Source of the DNA: Pseudomonadota bacterium
GTDB lineage: Bacteria > Pseudomonadota > Alphaproteobacteria > Reyranellales > Reyranellaceae
DNA: 50,523 nucleotides
Assembly (NCBI GenBank): GCA_020160955.1
Contig: JAIUOX010000024.1
Coordinates: 1-50,523 of the forward strand
Reading direction: 5' to 3'
This document shows, piece after piece, positions 12,337 to 23,458 of this stretch. The notes below the pieces were generated by a model, which saw nothing but the letters and a program-made list of their open reading frames with translations, did not search any database and had not been told where the DNA came from. Numbering within the stretch: the first letter of the stretch is position 1; each line of letters opens with the position of its first letter. A program made the translations under genes and the position numbers.

Positions 12337-12356
12337 CCGGGGGATCCGGCCCCCGG
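12337..12356 (+). other. Stem-loop just after the binding-protein gene
   Basis: A 7-bp perfect GC stem (12337-12343 with 12350-12356, CCGGGGG/CCCCCGG) with a 6-nt loop starts one base after the TAA stop. There is no T tract, so it looks more like an mRNA-stabilising or partial-termination element than a strong intrinsic terminator. Confidence 0.45.
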
Positions 12357-12378
12357 ACACCGCGGGGGACGGACGGCA

Positions 12379-13377
12379 ATGCAGATCGGTGTCATCGGCC
12401 TGGGACGGATGGGCGGCAACATCGTGCGCCGCCTGACGCGCGCGGGGCATGCCTGCGTGGTCTACGACGCCGATCCGGCGCCCGGCGCGGCGCTGGCGAA
12501 GGAGGGCGCGACAGCGGTGGCCTCGCTGAAGGCGATGATCGAGGCCCTGGCCGCCCCGCGCACCGTCTGGGTGATGCTGCCCGCCGGCCGCATCACCGAG
12601 GACACGATCGCCCAGCTGGCCGGTCTGATGCAGGCCGGCGACGTGGTGATCGACGGCGGCAACACCAACTTCAAGGACGACGTGCGGCGCGCCCGCGAGC
12701 TGGCGCCGAAGGGCATCAAGTACCTCGACGTCGGCACCTCCGGCGGCGTCTGGGGCCTGCAGCGCGGCTACTGCCTGATGATCGGCGGCGACGCCGACGT
12801 GGTGAACCGCCTCGACCCGATCTTCTCGGCGCTGGCGCCGGGGATCGGCGACGTCGAGCGCACCAAGGAACGGGCCAGCCGCAAGCACGGGCAGGCGCTC
12901 GATCCGCGCGCCGAGCAGGGCTACCTGCACGCCGGTCCGGTTGGCGCCGGCCACTTCGTGAAGATGATCCACAACGGCATCGAGTACGGCATGATGCAGG
13001 CCTTCGCCGAGGGCTTCGACATCATGCGCAACCGGTCCTCGGCCAAGCTGCCGGCCGACGAACGCTACGACCTCAACCTCGCCGACGTCGCCGAGGTGTG
13101 GCGGCGCGGCAGCGTCGTGACCTCGTGGCTGCTCGACCTGACGGCCAGCGCGCTGGCCGGCGACGCCCACCTCGAGGGCTTCTCGGGCCACGTCGAGGAC
13201 AGCGGCGAGGGCCGCTGGACCATCGAGGCGGCGATCGAGGAGGCGGTCCCGGCCGACGTGCTGGCGGCCTCGCTGTTCGTGCGCTTCCGCTCGCGCCAGG
13301 ACCACACCTTCGCCGAGAAGGTGCTGTCGGCGATGCGGCTCGGCTTCGGTGGCCACGTCGAAGCGCCGAAGAAGTAG
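12379..13377 (+). CDS. 6-phosphogluconate dehydrogenase-like protein (short, decarboxylating type)
   Basis: A 332-residue protein resembling the short, GndA/YqeC-type 6-phosphogluconate dehydrogenases. The Rossmann motif GLGRMG is at 7-12, with acidic residues D30 and D32 after the second strand, which usually favours NAD over [16 protein letters not shown] (substrate loop) follows, then the catalytic K195 and E202 in [13 protein letters not shown]. The expected reaction is 6-phosphogluconate to ribulose 5-phosphate plus CO2. It heads a run of LLM oxidoreductase genes and lies in the same region as the F420-dependent glucose-6-phosphate dehydrogenase and a gluconokinase. Use of F420 instead of NAD is possible but not shown. 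Confidence 0.88.
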   Translation: MQIGVIGLGRMGGNIVRRLTRAGHACVVYDADPAPGAALAKEGATAVASLKAMIEALAAPRTVWVMLPAGRITEDTIAQLAGLMQAGDVVIDGGNTNFKDDVRRARELAPKGIKYLDVGTSGGVWGLQRGYCLMIGGDADVVNRLDPIFSALAPGIGDVERTKERASRKHGQALDPRAEQGYLHAGPVGAGHFVKMIHNGIEYGMMQAFAEGFDIMRNRSSAKLPADERYDLNLADVAEVWRRGSVVTSWLLDLTASALAGDAHLEGFSGHVEDSGEGRWTIEAAIEEAVPADVLAASLFVRFRSRQDHTFAEKVLSAMRLGFGGHVEAPKK

Positions 13378-13412
13378 ACGTCCAACAAGCAAGAACGACT
13401 GGAGGAACGGCG

Positions 13413-14261
13413 ATGCGGCTGGGTGTCTTCTACTTTCCGACCGACTACGGCATCCACCCGGGCGAACTGGGCAAGGCACTCGAGGATCGCGGCTTCGACT
13501 CGCTGTTCGTGCCCGAGCACACCCACATCCCGGCCAGCCGCCAGTCGCCCTTCCCGGGCGGCGGCGAGTTGCCGAAGCGCTATTCCCACACCCACGACCC
13601 GTTCGTCGCCCTGTCGTTCGCCGCGGCGGCCACCAGGACGCTGACCGTCGGCACCGGCATCCTGCTGGTGCCGCAGCACGAGCCGCTGGTCACCGCCAAG
13701 GCGATCGCCTCGCTCGACCAGCTGTCGGGCGGCCGCTTCGTGTTCGGCATCGGCGGCGGGTGGAACGTCGAGGAGATGGAGAACCACGGCGCCACCTACA
13801 AGACGCGGTTCCGCCAGATGCGCGAGCACGTGCTGGCCATGAAGGCGCTGTGGACCGAGGAAGAGGCGTCCTACGCCGGCGAGTTCGTGAAGTTCGACCG
13901 CGTCTGGTCGTGGCCCAAGCCGATGCGCAAGCCGCACCCGCCGATCATCCTGGGCGGCGAGAGCGACCACACGCTGCGCCGCGTCGTCGAGTACTGCGAC
14001 GGCTGGTTCCCGCGCACCCGTGCCGGCTTCGACGCGCCGCAGGCGCTGGCGCGGCTGGCGCGCATGGCCGAGGAGAAGGGCCGCGACCCGAATACGCTTT
14101 CCGTCACCGTGTTCGGCGCGCCCAACGACGCCGCGACGCTCGAGGGCTATGCCAGGGCGGGCATCCACAGCGCGCTGCTGGCGGTGCCCGACAAGGACCG
14201 CGACGGCATCCTGGCCTACCTCGACAAGGTGGCGCCGCTGGTGAAGGCCGCCGCCGCGTGA
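13413..14261 (+). CDS. LLM-class F420-dependent oxidoreductase (TIGR03619-like)
   Basis: A 282-residue single-domain TIM-barrel protein of the luciferase-like monooxygenase class. It has the subgroup motifs FVPEHTHIPASR, PFPGGGELP, LTVGTGILLVPQ, SLDQLSGGRFVFGIGGGWN and KPHPPIILGG. Members of this subgroup are usually predicted to use F420 rather than FMN. The substrate is unknown. The ATG at 13413 has a GGAGG site 8 nt upstream; the longer open frame upstream lies inside the preceding gene. Its stop overlaps the GTG of the next LLM gene. It is closely similar to the protein at 15270, suggesting local duplication. Confidence 0.9.
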   Translation: MRLGVFYFPTDYGIHPGELGKALEDRGFDSLFVPEHTHIPASRQSPFPGGGELPKRYSHTHDPFVALSFAAAATRTLTVGTGILLVPQHEPLVTAKAIASLDQLSGGRFVFGIGGGWNVEEMENHGATYKTRFRQMREHVLAMKALWTEEEASYAGEFVKFDRVWSWPKPMRKPHPPIILGGESDHTLRRVVEYCDGWFPRTRAGFDAPQALARLARMAEEKGRDPNTLSVTVFGAPNDAATLEGYARAGIHSALLAVPDKDRDGILAYLDKVAPLVKAAAA

Positions 14262-15211
14262 CCGTCGCCGTCGGCCTCGGGCTGATGGAGTTCCCGTTCG
14301 CCGGGGCCGGCGACTGGTGGCGCTGGGTCGATCTCTGCGAGGCGGGTGGCGTCGATTCGCTGTGGCAGACCGACCGGCTGGTCAGCCGCCAGCCGATCCT
14401 CGAATGCCTCGCCACCATGGGCGCGCTGGCCGGCCGCACGCGGCGCCTGCGCTTCGGCATGAACGTGGTGTCGCTGGCGCTGCGCGATCCCGTGCTGCTG
14501 GCCAAGCAGTGCGCCACCATCGACGTGCTGTCGGAAGGCCGCCTGCTGCCGGGCTTCGGCATCGGCAGCCCGCAGGGACCGGAATGGCAGGCGCTCGGCA
14601 TCGACACGAAGACCCGGGGCCGCCGCACCGACGAGGCGCTGGAGGTCATCGGCCGGCTGTGGCGCGAGGACAGCGTTACCTACGTGGGTAAGCACTTCCG
14701 CCTGCAGGACGCCTCGATCGCGCCGCGGCCGACGCGGGCCGACCTGCCGATGTGGATCGGCGGCGGCACCGAGGCGGCCATCCGGCGCACCGCGCGCTAC
14801 GGCACCGGCTGGCAGGCCGGCGCCGAGCTGCCGGCCGACGCCGGCCGCATCGTCGCGGCGATCAAGGTCGCCGCGACCGAGATCGGCCGCACGATCGACG
14901 AGGATCACTACGGCGCGGCGTTTCCCTTCTACTTCGGGGAGCCGGGCAGCGCCGTGGTGAGCGGCGCGATGGCGGCCTATGCCAAGCGGACCGACCGCGA
15001 TCCCACGGGCTACTTCGCGGTCGGCGACGCCACCACGATCGTCGACCGCATCGCCCAGTACGTCGCGGTCGGGGTCGAGAAGTTCATCCTGCGCCCCGTC
15101 GGTCCCGATGGCGAGACGGTGATCGCGCAGACGCGGCGCCTGATCGACGAGGTGCTGCCGGCGGTGGCGACGCGGTGGCCAAAGAAGGGTCCCTCGCTTC
15201 GCTCGGGATGA
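14258..15211 (+). CDS. LLM-class flavin/F420-dependent oxidoreductase
   Basis: A 317-residue luciferase-like TIM-barrel protein starting with GTG at 14258 (MTVAVGLGLMEFPFAG), in GTGA overlap with the previous gene. It has the motifs IDVLSEGRLLPGFGIGS and MWIGGGTEAAIRRTARYG of the class. It is more divergent than its neighbours. The last residues, GPSLRSG, and the stop codon are encoded by the left arm of an inverted-repeat element (15187-15249), so the natural C-terminus may once have been different. Cofactor (F420 or FMN) and substrate cannot be decided from sequence; the F420 genes nearby favour F420. Confidence 0.88.
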   Translation: MTVAVGLGLMEFPFAGAGDWWRWVDLCEAGGVDSLWQTDRLVSRQPILECLATMGALAGRTRRLRFGMNVVSLALRDPVLLAKQCATIDVLSEGRLLPGFGIGSPQGPEWQALGIDTKTRGRRTDEALEVIGRLWREDSVTYVGKHFRLQDASIAPRPTRADLPMWIGGGTEAAIRRTARYGTGWQAGAELPADAGRIVAAIKVAATEIGRTIDEDHYGAAFPFYFGEPGSAVVSGAMAAYAKRTDRDPTGYFAVGDATTIVDRIAQYVAVGVEKFILRPVGPDGETVIAQTRRLIDEVLPAVATRWPKKGPSLRSG

Positions 15212-15249
15212 CAAGAAAGGCCTGTCATCCCGAGCGTAGCGAGGGACCC
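15187..15249. repeat. Inverted-repeat element, copy 1 (overlaps gene end)
   Basis: Two 27-nt arms (15187-15213 and 15223-15249) pair at 26 of 27 positions around a 9-nt loop; each arm has a core reading GGGTCCCTCGC, then CGCTCGGGATGACA. The left arm supplies the last seven codons and the stop of the upstream LLM gene. The same arm occurs at 23446-23508 and 47883-47909. It is a dispersed palindromic (REP-like) element of the kind known from several alphaproteobacteria, and as RNA would form a very stable hairpin that could end transcription. Confidence 0.85.
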
Positions 15250-15269
15250 ATGGGCAACGGGGAGGTTTC

Positions 15270-16103
15270 ATGAAAATCGGCGCGGCGATGTTCTTCACCG
15301 ACTACTCGATGACGCCGGCCGAACTGGGCCGGGCGCTGGAGGAGCGGGGCTTCGATTCGGTGTGGGCGCCCGAGCACTCGCACATCCCGCTCAGCCGCAA
15401 GACGCCGTTCCCGGGCGGCGGCGACCTGCCGAAGAAGTACTACGACGCGATGGACCCGTTCGTGACCCTGACCGCGGCCGCGGCGGCGACCACGACGCTC
15501 AAGGTCGGCACCGGCGTCTGCCTCGTGAACCAGCGCGACCCGATCCAGACCGCCAAGGCGGTGGCGTCGCTCGACCTCCTGTCGGGCGGCCGTTTCCTGT
15601 TCGGCGTCGGCAACGGCTGGAACCAGGACGAGATGGAGAACCACGGCACCGCCTTCGCCACCCGGCACAAGCTGGTGCGCGAGCGCATCGAGGCCATGAA
15701 GGTCATCTGGACCAAGTCCAAGGCCGAGTACCACGGCGAGATGGTGAGCTTCGATCCGCTGATGGCGTGGCCCAAGCCGGTGCAGAAGCCGCACCCGCCG
15801 ATCTGGGTCGGCGGCGCCTTCCCCTACGGTGCGCGCCGGGCGGTGCGCTACGGCGACGGCTGGCTGCCGCTGCGCCGCCGCGAGGTCCGCGAGGTCCTGC
15901 CGCAGTTCCGCGCGATGTGCGTCGAGGCCGGCCGCGCGCCGCTGCCGGTCACGATCTGGGAAGCGAAGGAGGACCTCGACTCCCTGAAGCGCGACCGCGA
16001 CGCCGGCGTCGAGCGCGTCATCGTCAGCCTCGACTCCGCCAAGGCCGACGCGGTGCTGCCGCTGCTCGACCGCTGGGCGAAGTTCATCCCGGCGGTGGCG
16101 TAG
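15270..16103 (+). CDS. LLM-class F420-dependent oxidoreductase (TIGR03619-like)
   Basis: A 277-residue luciferase-like protein with motifs WAPEHSHIPLSR, PFPGGGDLP, LKVGTGVCLVNQ, SLDLLSGGRFLFGVGNGWN and KPHPPIWVGG, nearly collinear with the protein at 13413. The two are probably paralogues from a local duplication. A GGGGAGGT site lies 7 nt before the ATG. It is separated from the upstream LLM gene by the inverted-repeat element, so it may have its own promoter or depend on read-through. It ends 3 nt from the stop of the convergent LLM gene. Substrate unknown. Confidence 0.9.
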   Translation: MKIGAAMFFTDYSMTPAELGRALEERGFDSVWAPEHSHIPLSRKTPFPGGGDLPKKYYDAMDPFVTLTAAAAATTTLKVGTGVCLVNQRDPIQTAKAVASLDLLSGGRFLFGVGNGWNQDEMENHGTAFATRHKLVRERIEAMKVIWTKSKAEYHGEMVSFDPLMAWPKPVQKPHPPIWVGGAFPYGARRAVRYGDGWLPLRRREVREVLPQFRAMCVEAGRAPLPVTIWEAKEDLDSLKRDRDAGVERVIVSLDSAKADAVLPLLDRWAKFIPAVA

Positions 16104-16106
16104 CCG

Positions 16107-17060
16107 TCAGACCAGCGGCAGCACGTCCCGCCGGAAGCGCTGCATCTCGCCCAGCATCTCGTCGACCGAGGCGCCGGCGAAGCCGAAGTCGAGGTGGCCG
16201 ACGCCGAGGTCGCGCAGGCTGCGGATGTCGGCGGCGATCTTCGCCGGCTTGCCGGCGAACAGCCGCGGCTCGCCGTCGTCGGCGGTGGTCGGCGCGGTCT
16301 CGCCGAACACCGTGACCCGCAGCGCCAGCGCGACGGCGCTTTCCTGGCGGCCTTCCTTGGCGACCAGCGCGCGCAGCCGCGCGACCTGGGTCGCGAAGCG
16401 CTTCAGGCTGTCGAGCGGGTTGGCCGGGTTGGTGCCGATCGGATACCAGCCGTCGCCCAGCCGGGCGGTGCGGCGCAGGGCGGGGCCGCTCTCGCCGCCG
16501 ACCCAGATCGGCGGGTGCGGCTTCTGAACCGGCTTGGGGTCGAGCAGGATGTTGTCGAAGCGCACGTACTTGCCGGCGAAGCGCGGCTTCGGGTTGGTCC
16601 AGAGTTCCCGGAAGGCCGCCACGTACTCGTCGGTGACCGTGCCGCGGGCGGCGAAGTCCGGCGCGTCGATCGCCTCGAACTCCTCCTTCAGCCAGCCGGC
16701 GCCGATACCCACCACCAGCCGGCCGTTCGACAGCACGTCGATCGACGACAGCATCTTGGCGGTCAGCACGGCCGGGCGGTGCGGCACCACCATGACCGAC
16801 GACACGAGGCGCAGGCGGCTGGTCTTGCCGGCCACGAAGGCCATCTGGATCAGCTGCTCGTGGCGCTCGGCGCGGGCACCCGCCGGGAATTCACCGCTGG
16901 AGCTGTAGGGATATTTGGCGGTGATGTCGGTCGGGATGACGACGTGGTCGCTGAAGGTCGCGTAGTCGAAGCCCATCGCCTCGGCCTCGACGACCAGCCG
17001 CACCATGTGGTCGGTGGCCGAGAGCGGGCCGGCGGTCGGCGCGTTGAAGCCGATCTGCAT
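16107..17060 (-). CDS. LLM-class F420-dependent oxidoreductase
   Basis: A 317-residue luciferase-like protein beginning MQIGFNAPTAGPLSAT. The ATG at 17060 is preferred to one 11 codons upstream because the first beta strand starts here and a GGGGG-rich site precedes it. Motifs: DYATFSDHVVIP, SIDVLSNGRLVVGIGAGW, KPHPPIWVGGESGPALRR. The GRLVVGIGAGW and KPHPPIWVGG segments are typical of predicted F420-users. It diverges from fbiC with about 100 nt between the starts, so the two genes may share a control region. Substrate unknown. Confidence 0.9.
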   Translation of the reverse strand: MQIGFNAPTAGPLSATDHMVRLVVEAEAMGFDYATFSDHVVIPTDITAKYPYSSSGEFPAGARAERHEQLIQMAFVAGKTSRLRLVSSVMVVPHRPAVLTAKMLSSIDVLSNGRLVVGIGAGWLKEEFEAIDAPDFAARGTVTDEYVAAFRELWTNPKPRFAGKYVRFDNILLDPKPVQKPHPPIWVGGESGPALRRTARLGDGWYPIGTNPANPLDSLKRFATQVARLRALVAKEGRQESAVALALRVTVFGETAPTTADDGEPRLFAGKPAKIAADIRSLRDLGVGHLDFGFAGASVDEMLGEMQRFRRDVLPLV

Positions 17061-17158
17061 GTCTGGTTTCCCCCTGGAGAATGGCCCGGCCATACTACAC
17101 GATGCGGGCGGCGACGATTGCCGCTATCGTCGGCCCCCAAGCGTTCTTCGAGGGTCGA

Positions 17159-19479
<2,321 letters not shown>

Positions 19480-19483
<4 letters not shown>

Positions 19484-20154
19484 CCGCGCCCCAACAACCC
19501 CGGGACCTTCATCTCCTCGAGCAGCGCGCGCGTGCGCGTGCCCTTGGACGACGGCAGGGCGAGGAAGGCCGCGAGGTCGGCCGGATGGTCGATGTCCATG
19601 GCGATGCCCGGCTGGTGCATCACCGTCGGCTCGATGCCGGCGCGCTGGGCCGCCTCGAGGTGCGGGTAGTAGCTGTTGTCGCCGAAGCGCAGCGGCACCG
19701 CGTCGGCCGGCGAGCAGATCACCGTGTTCGAGCCCATGTGGTCGTGCGCTGGCGAGATCGTGAAGGCGCGGCCGGGCAGGTGGGCGCCCAGCACCAGGCT
19801 GATCTCCTGCGAGGTCACGGCCGGGATGTCGGCCGGCAGGGTCAGCATGCCGCCGCGGCCCTCGCGCGCCAGCAGCTGCAGCCCGGCATTGACGCTGCCG
19901 GTGTGACCGTCGCGCGCGCCGTCGGTCAGCACGCGCGCGCCCAGCCGCCCGGCCAGCGCCGTGGCCTGCGGGTCGAGCGTCACCACGATGGTGCCGGCGA
20001 GGCCGGGCACGGTGACCACGGCCTCCAGCACCTCGGCCATCATCACCTCGATGAGGGCGCGGCGTTGCTGCGGCGTCAGCAGCGGGGCGAGGCGCTGCTT
20101 GGCGCCGTCCAGTTCCTTGATGGGCACGACGGCCCAGATGTCCCGATGTTTCAC
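19480..20154 (-). CDS. cofC: Guanylyltransferase for F420 side-chain precursor (CofC/FbiD)
   Basis: A 224-residue nucleotidyltransferase starting with GTG at 20154 (MKHRDIWAVVPIKELDGAKQ), in GTGA overlap with cofD. It activates 2-phospholactate, phosphoenolpyruvate or 3-phosphoglycerate with GTP for transfer to FO. Supporting motifs: VPIKELDGAKQRLAPLL at the N-terminus, MLTLPADIP in place of the usual DLP motif, MGSNTVICSP (GTN-like), and RFGDNSYYPHLEAA. Length is normal. Which three-carbon acid it takes cannot be read from sequence, and this decides whether the product is classical F420, dehydro-F420 or 3PG-F420. It is the last gene of the fgd-cofE-cofD-cofC operon. Confidence 0.92.
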
Positions 20155-21089
20155 GGGATCGAGTCTGCAAAGGAAAGCACCGTCCGCGCCAGCGTTTCCT
20201 TGTCGCCGACCGATGTCATCAGCGTGGCCGCCTCGTGGACGCGGCCCGGCACCCCGGCGGCATCGCCGGCATCGACGACGTAGCCCGACAGCAGGTCGCC
20301 GTAGCGCTCGGCCACCGTGGCCGAGGTCACGGCCAGGCCCAGCTCCTGCATCATCTTGGCGGTCGGTCCCTTGACCGCCTTGCCGCCGACGATCGGCGAC
20401 ACCGCCACCACCGGCGCGCCGCAATTGGCGATGGCGTCGCGCAGGCCCGGCACGGCGAGGATGGGATCGATGCTGATGAACGGGTTGGACGGGCAGATCA
20501 CGACCGCGCGCACCGGCCCGGCCAGTGCCGCCATCGCCTCGGCCTGTGGCTGCGCCGTCGCCGCGCCCTCGAACGCCAGTTCGCGCACCACGGGCCGGCA
20601 CTGCTGGCGCACGAAGTAGTCCTGGAAGTCGATCCAGCCGCTGTCGGAGCGCACGCGGGTGCGCACCCGGTCGTCGCTCATCGGCACGATGCGTGGCGCC
20701 ACGCCCCAGCGGCGGCAGACCTCGGCGGTGACCTGGCTCAGCGTCTCGCCGGCCGCGAGGCGACGCGTGCGCTCGACGTGCAGCGCGAGGTCGCGGTCGC
20801 CCAGCCGGAACCAGTCGGCGCCGCCCAGCGTCGCGATCGTCTCCATGAACGACCAGGTCTCGTCGCGCCGGCCCCAGCCCTGCGCCGTGTTGTCGAGCCC
20901 GGCCAGCACGTAGGTCAGGGTGTCGATGTCGGGCGAGATCGAAAGGCCGAGATGCTCGAAGTCGTCACCGGTGTTGGCGATCACCAGCAGGTCTTCCGCC
21001 GGCACGACGCGCGAAAGCCCCAGCGCCAGCTTGGCGCCGCCGACCCCGCCGGAAAGGGCGATGACCTTGCCTTCGCGCGGAGTTGTCAC
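20151..21089 (-). CDS. cofD: FO 2-phospho-L-lactate transferase (CofD/FbiA)
   Basis: A 312-residue protein starting with GTG at 21089 in GTGA overlap with cofE. It joins the CofC product to FO, forming F420-0 or an analogue. Diagnostic motifs are ALSGGVGGAKLALGL near the N-terminus, ANTGDDFEHLGLSISPD, DTLTYVLAGL, WFRLGDRDLALH and VVICPSNPFISIDPIL. Length fits the family. It lies between cofE and cofC, and the three biosynthetic genes are translationally coupled. Confidence 0.95.
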   Translation of the reverse strand: MTTPREGKVIALSGGVGGAKLALGLSRVVPAEDLLVIANTGDDFEHLGLSISPDIDTLTYVLAGLDNTAQGWGRRDETWSFMETIATLGGADWFRLGDRDLALHVERTRRLAAGETLSQVTAEVCRRWGVAPRIVPMSDDRVRTRVRSDSGWIDFQDYFVRQQCRPVVRELAFEGAATAQPQAEAMAALAGPVRAVVICPSNPFISIDPILAVPGLRDAIANCGAPVVAVSPIVGGKAVKGPTAKMMQELGLAVTSATVAERYGDLLSGYVVDAGDAAGVPGRVHEAATLMTSVGDKETLARTVLSFADSIP

Positions 21090-21859
21090 CGGAACATGTC
21101 CTCCGCCGCCGGGCGCACCAGCTCGGACGCCGGGTTGTCCTCGGCCGACCAGGCGAGGCCGCGCACCAGCACGGCGGGTTGCGCCTCGTTGCCCTGGCCC
21201 ATCACCAGCGAGGCCGCCGAGGCGATCTCGTCGGCGAAGCCGGAGATGCTGACCTGCAGCGTGCGGCCGAACAGGTCGGGGTTGCCGCGCAGGTCGAGCA
21301 GCGCCGGCAGGCCGGCCGCGCCGATCGCGATGCCCTGCGTGCCGCGCCGCCAGGCGCGGCCGAAGCTGTCGGTGATGATCACGGCGGGCGCCGCGCCCAG
21401 CCGCGCCCCGAGCGCGGCGCGGATGCGTGCCGCGCTGCCGTCGGGATCCTTCGGCAGCAGCAGCGCGCGCTCGACGCCGTCGACCGCCGCGACGTTCGAC
21501 TGGTCGATGCCGGCATTGGCCATCACGAAGCCCAGCCGGTGCTCGACGATCAGCACGTTGGGCCGCGAGCGCACGACGCGCACCGACTCCGACAGGATCA
21601 GCTCGACCAGCCGCGGGTCCTTCTGGACCTCGGCCGCCAGTTCGACGGCGCGCGGCGAGGGCGTCACCGACGCCAGCTCGACCAGCCGTCCCTCGGCCTT
21701 GGACACGATCTTCTGGGCCAGCGCCAGCACGTCGCCGGGCTGCGGCGCGATCCTGGCCCGCGCATAGCCCTCGGCCAGCAAGGCGGCGAGGTCGTCGCCT
21801 GCCTTGACCATCGGCAGGCCGGGCAGGGCCAGCAGTTCCAGCCGGCCGACGGTGGTCAT
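21086..21859 (-). CDS. cofE: F420-0:gamma-glutamyl ligase (CofE)
   Basis: A 257-residue ligase that adds glutamates to F420-0. It starts MTTVGRLELLALPGLPMV and contains ALAQKIVSKAEGR, VMANAGIDQSNV, DSFGRAWRRGTQGIAIGAAG and QVSISGFADEIASAA, all family hallmarks. It equals only the N-terminal half of actinobacterial FbiB: the C-terminal nitroreductase-like domain that reduces dehydro-F420 is absent, and no separate copy is seen in the window. It begins 7 nt after fgd and overlaps cofD. Confidence 0.95.
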   Translation of the reverse strand: MTTVGRLELLALPGLPMVKAGDDLAALLAEGYARARIAPQPGDVLALAQKIVSKAEGRLVELASVTPSPRAVELAAEVQKDPRLVELILSESVRVVRSRPNVLIVEHRLGFVMANAGIDQSNVAAVDGVERALLLPKDPDGSAARIRAALGARLGAAPAVIITDSFGRAWRRGTQGIAIGAAGLPALLDLRGNPDLFGRTLQVSISGFADEIASAASLVMGQGNEAQPAVLVRGLAWSAEDNPASELVRPAAEDMFR

Positions 21860-21866
21860 CGTCGGA

Positions 21867-22871
21867 TCAACCGAAGCGCTTGCGCAGGCGCGGCAGGACC
21901 TCGGCGCCGAACAGGTCCATGAAGCGCGCCTGGTCGGGGCCGGGCGCGTGGAACACCAGGTGGTTGAAGCCCAGCCCGACGTAGTAGCCGATCTTCTCGA
22001 CCTGCTCCTCGGGGTCGTTCGACACGATCCAGCGGCTGGCGGCGCGCTCGAGTGGCAGGGCATCGGCCAGCCGTTGCATCTCGACCGGATCCTCGACCGA
22101 CATCTTCTCTTCCGGCGTCAGCGCCAGCGCCGCCCAATGGCGGGTGTCGTCCAGCGCGCGCTGGCGGTCGCTGTCGAACGACACCTTGACCTCGATCATG
22201 CGGTCGTAGGGCTGCGCCTTGGGGCCGCCGGCGGCGAGGCCTTCCTCGACCTTGGGCAGCAGCGTCTCGGTGTAGAGCTCGCGCTTCTTGCCGCTGGTGC
22301 AGATGAAGCCGTCGCCCTGGCGGCCGGCATACTTGGCGACCAGCGCGCCGGCGGCGGCGACGTAGATCGGCACCTCGACGTCGGGCCGGTCGTAGATCGT
22401 CGCCTTCTCGGTCTTGTAGTACTCGCCCTCGAAGGTGACGCGCTCGCCGCGCCACAGGGTGCGGATCAGGGTCACCGCCTCGCGCATGCGGGCGAAGCGC
22501 TCCTTGAACTCGGGCCACGGCGCGCCGGTCGAGGGCACCTCGTTCAGCGACTCGCCGGTGCCGATGCCCAGGATGACGCGGCCGGGGAACATCGCGCCCA
22601 GCGTGCCGAAGGCCTGCGCCACGATCGACGGGTGGTAGCGGAAGGTCGGCGTCAGCACGCTGGTGCCCAGCACGACCTTCGAGGTCCGCGCGCCCGCGGC
22701 GCCCAGCCAGGCCACCGAGTTCGGGGCGTGGCCGTCGACGTGCTTCCACGGCTGGAAGTGGTCGCTGACGAACACCGATTCGAAGCCGGTCTTCTCGGCA
22801 TGCGCGGCGTAGTCCAGCAGCTTGCCGGGCGCGAATTGTTCGGCGGACGCCTTGTATCCGAGCTTGAGCAC
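21867..22871 (-). CDS. fgd: F420-dependent glucose-6-phosphate dehydrogenase
   Basis: A 334-residue LLM-class protein that aligns end to end (from memory) with mycobacterial Fgd1: [13 protein letters not shown] at the start, [43 protein letters not shown] and NHLVFHAPG. The Fgd1 catalytic and F420 residues H40, W44 and E109 correspond to H38, W42 and E107, and the phosphate-binding K198, K259 and R283 to K195, K256 and R280. The predicted reaction is glucose 6-phosphate plus F420 to 6-phosphogluconolactone plus F420H2. The start is GTG at 22871 with an AAGGGAAG site. It is the first gene of the operon with cofEDC, so synthesis and reduction of the cofactor are coexpressed. Confidence 0.93.
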   Translation of the reverse strand: MLKLGYKASAEQFAPGKLLDYAAHAEKTGFESVFVSDHFQPWKHVDGHAPNSVAWLGAAGARTSKVVLGTSVLTPTFRYHPSIVAQAFGTLGAMFPGRVILGIGTGESLNEVPSTGAPWPEFKERFARMREAVTLIRTLWRGERVTFEGEYYKTEKATIYDRPDVEVPIYVAAAGALVAKYAGRQGDGFICTSGKKRELYTETLLPKVEEGLAAGGPKAQPYDRMIEVKVSFDSDRQRALDDTRHWAALALTPEEKMSVEDPVEMQRLADALPLERAASRWIVSNDPEEQVEKIGYYVGLGFNHLVFHAPGPDQARFMDLFGAEVLPRLRKRFG

Positions 22872-22918
22872 GGTGATGCTTCCCTTGGGGAGTTTCGCGA
22901 GGTCGGACGAAAGTCTTA

Positions 22919-23458
22919 ATGGACGGGGAAGAGGCTCACAACCTGCCGATGATCGTGGTCGTCATGGGAGTCGCCGGGTGCGGCAAGACGACGGTCGCGG
23001 CGCGTCTCGCGGAGCGGCTGGGCTGCGCCTTCCAGGAGGGCGATGCGCTCCATCCGCCCGAAAACGTCGCCAAGATGAGCGCCGGCACGCCGCTGGACGA
23101 TACCGACCGCGCGCCCTGGCTGGCCCGGATCGCGGCCTGCATCGATGGCTGGCGGGACGCCGGAACCGGCGGCGTCGTCACCTGTTCGGCCCTGAAGCGG
23201 GCCTACCGCGACATCATCGTCGGCGACCGTGACGCCGTGCGGCTGGTCCACCTGGCGGGCTCGCGCGAACTGATCGGCCTGAGGCTCGACGCGCGGCGCG
23301 GCCACTTCATGCCGCCGGCGCTGCTCGACACCCAGTTCGCGACGCTGGAGCCGCCGGAGGCCGACGCGCGCACGCTGGTGCTGGATGTCGGGCCGGAGCC
23401 GGACGACCTGGTGGAGGCGATCGTCGCGTGGCTTGGAAAGGGAAAGGTCCCTCGCTGA
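22919..23458 (+). CDS. gntK: Gluconokinase
   Basis: A 179-residue P-loop kinase of the GntK type: [13 protein letters not shown] (Walker A), [16 protein letters not shown], and [14 protein letters not shown]. It phosphorylates gluconate to 6-phosphogluconate. It diverges from fgd with only 47 nt between the starts, so the two probably share a promoter region, and its product is the pathway node downstream of the Fgd reaction. The ATG at 22949 (MIVVVMGV) is an alternative start and would fit the family equally well. The stop codon lies inside the left arm of an inverted-repeat element, and the final residues come from it. Confidence 0.88.
   Translation: MDGEEAHNLPMIVVVMGVAGCGKTTVAARLAERLGCAFQEGDALHPPENVAKMSAGTPLDDTDRAPWLARIAACIDGWRDAGTGGVVTCSALKRAYRDIIVGDRDAVRLVHLAGSRELIGLRLDARRGHFMPPALLDTQFATLEPPEADARTLVLDVGPEPDDLVEAIVAWLGKGKVPR

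Noticed and set aside
17081..17158. Longer fbiC start at 17081
   Set aside because: It adds 26 residues with no similarity to FO synthases, its GGAGA is too close to the ATG, and it would extend to within 20 nt of the divergent LLM start.
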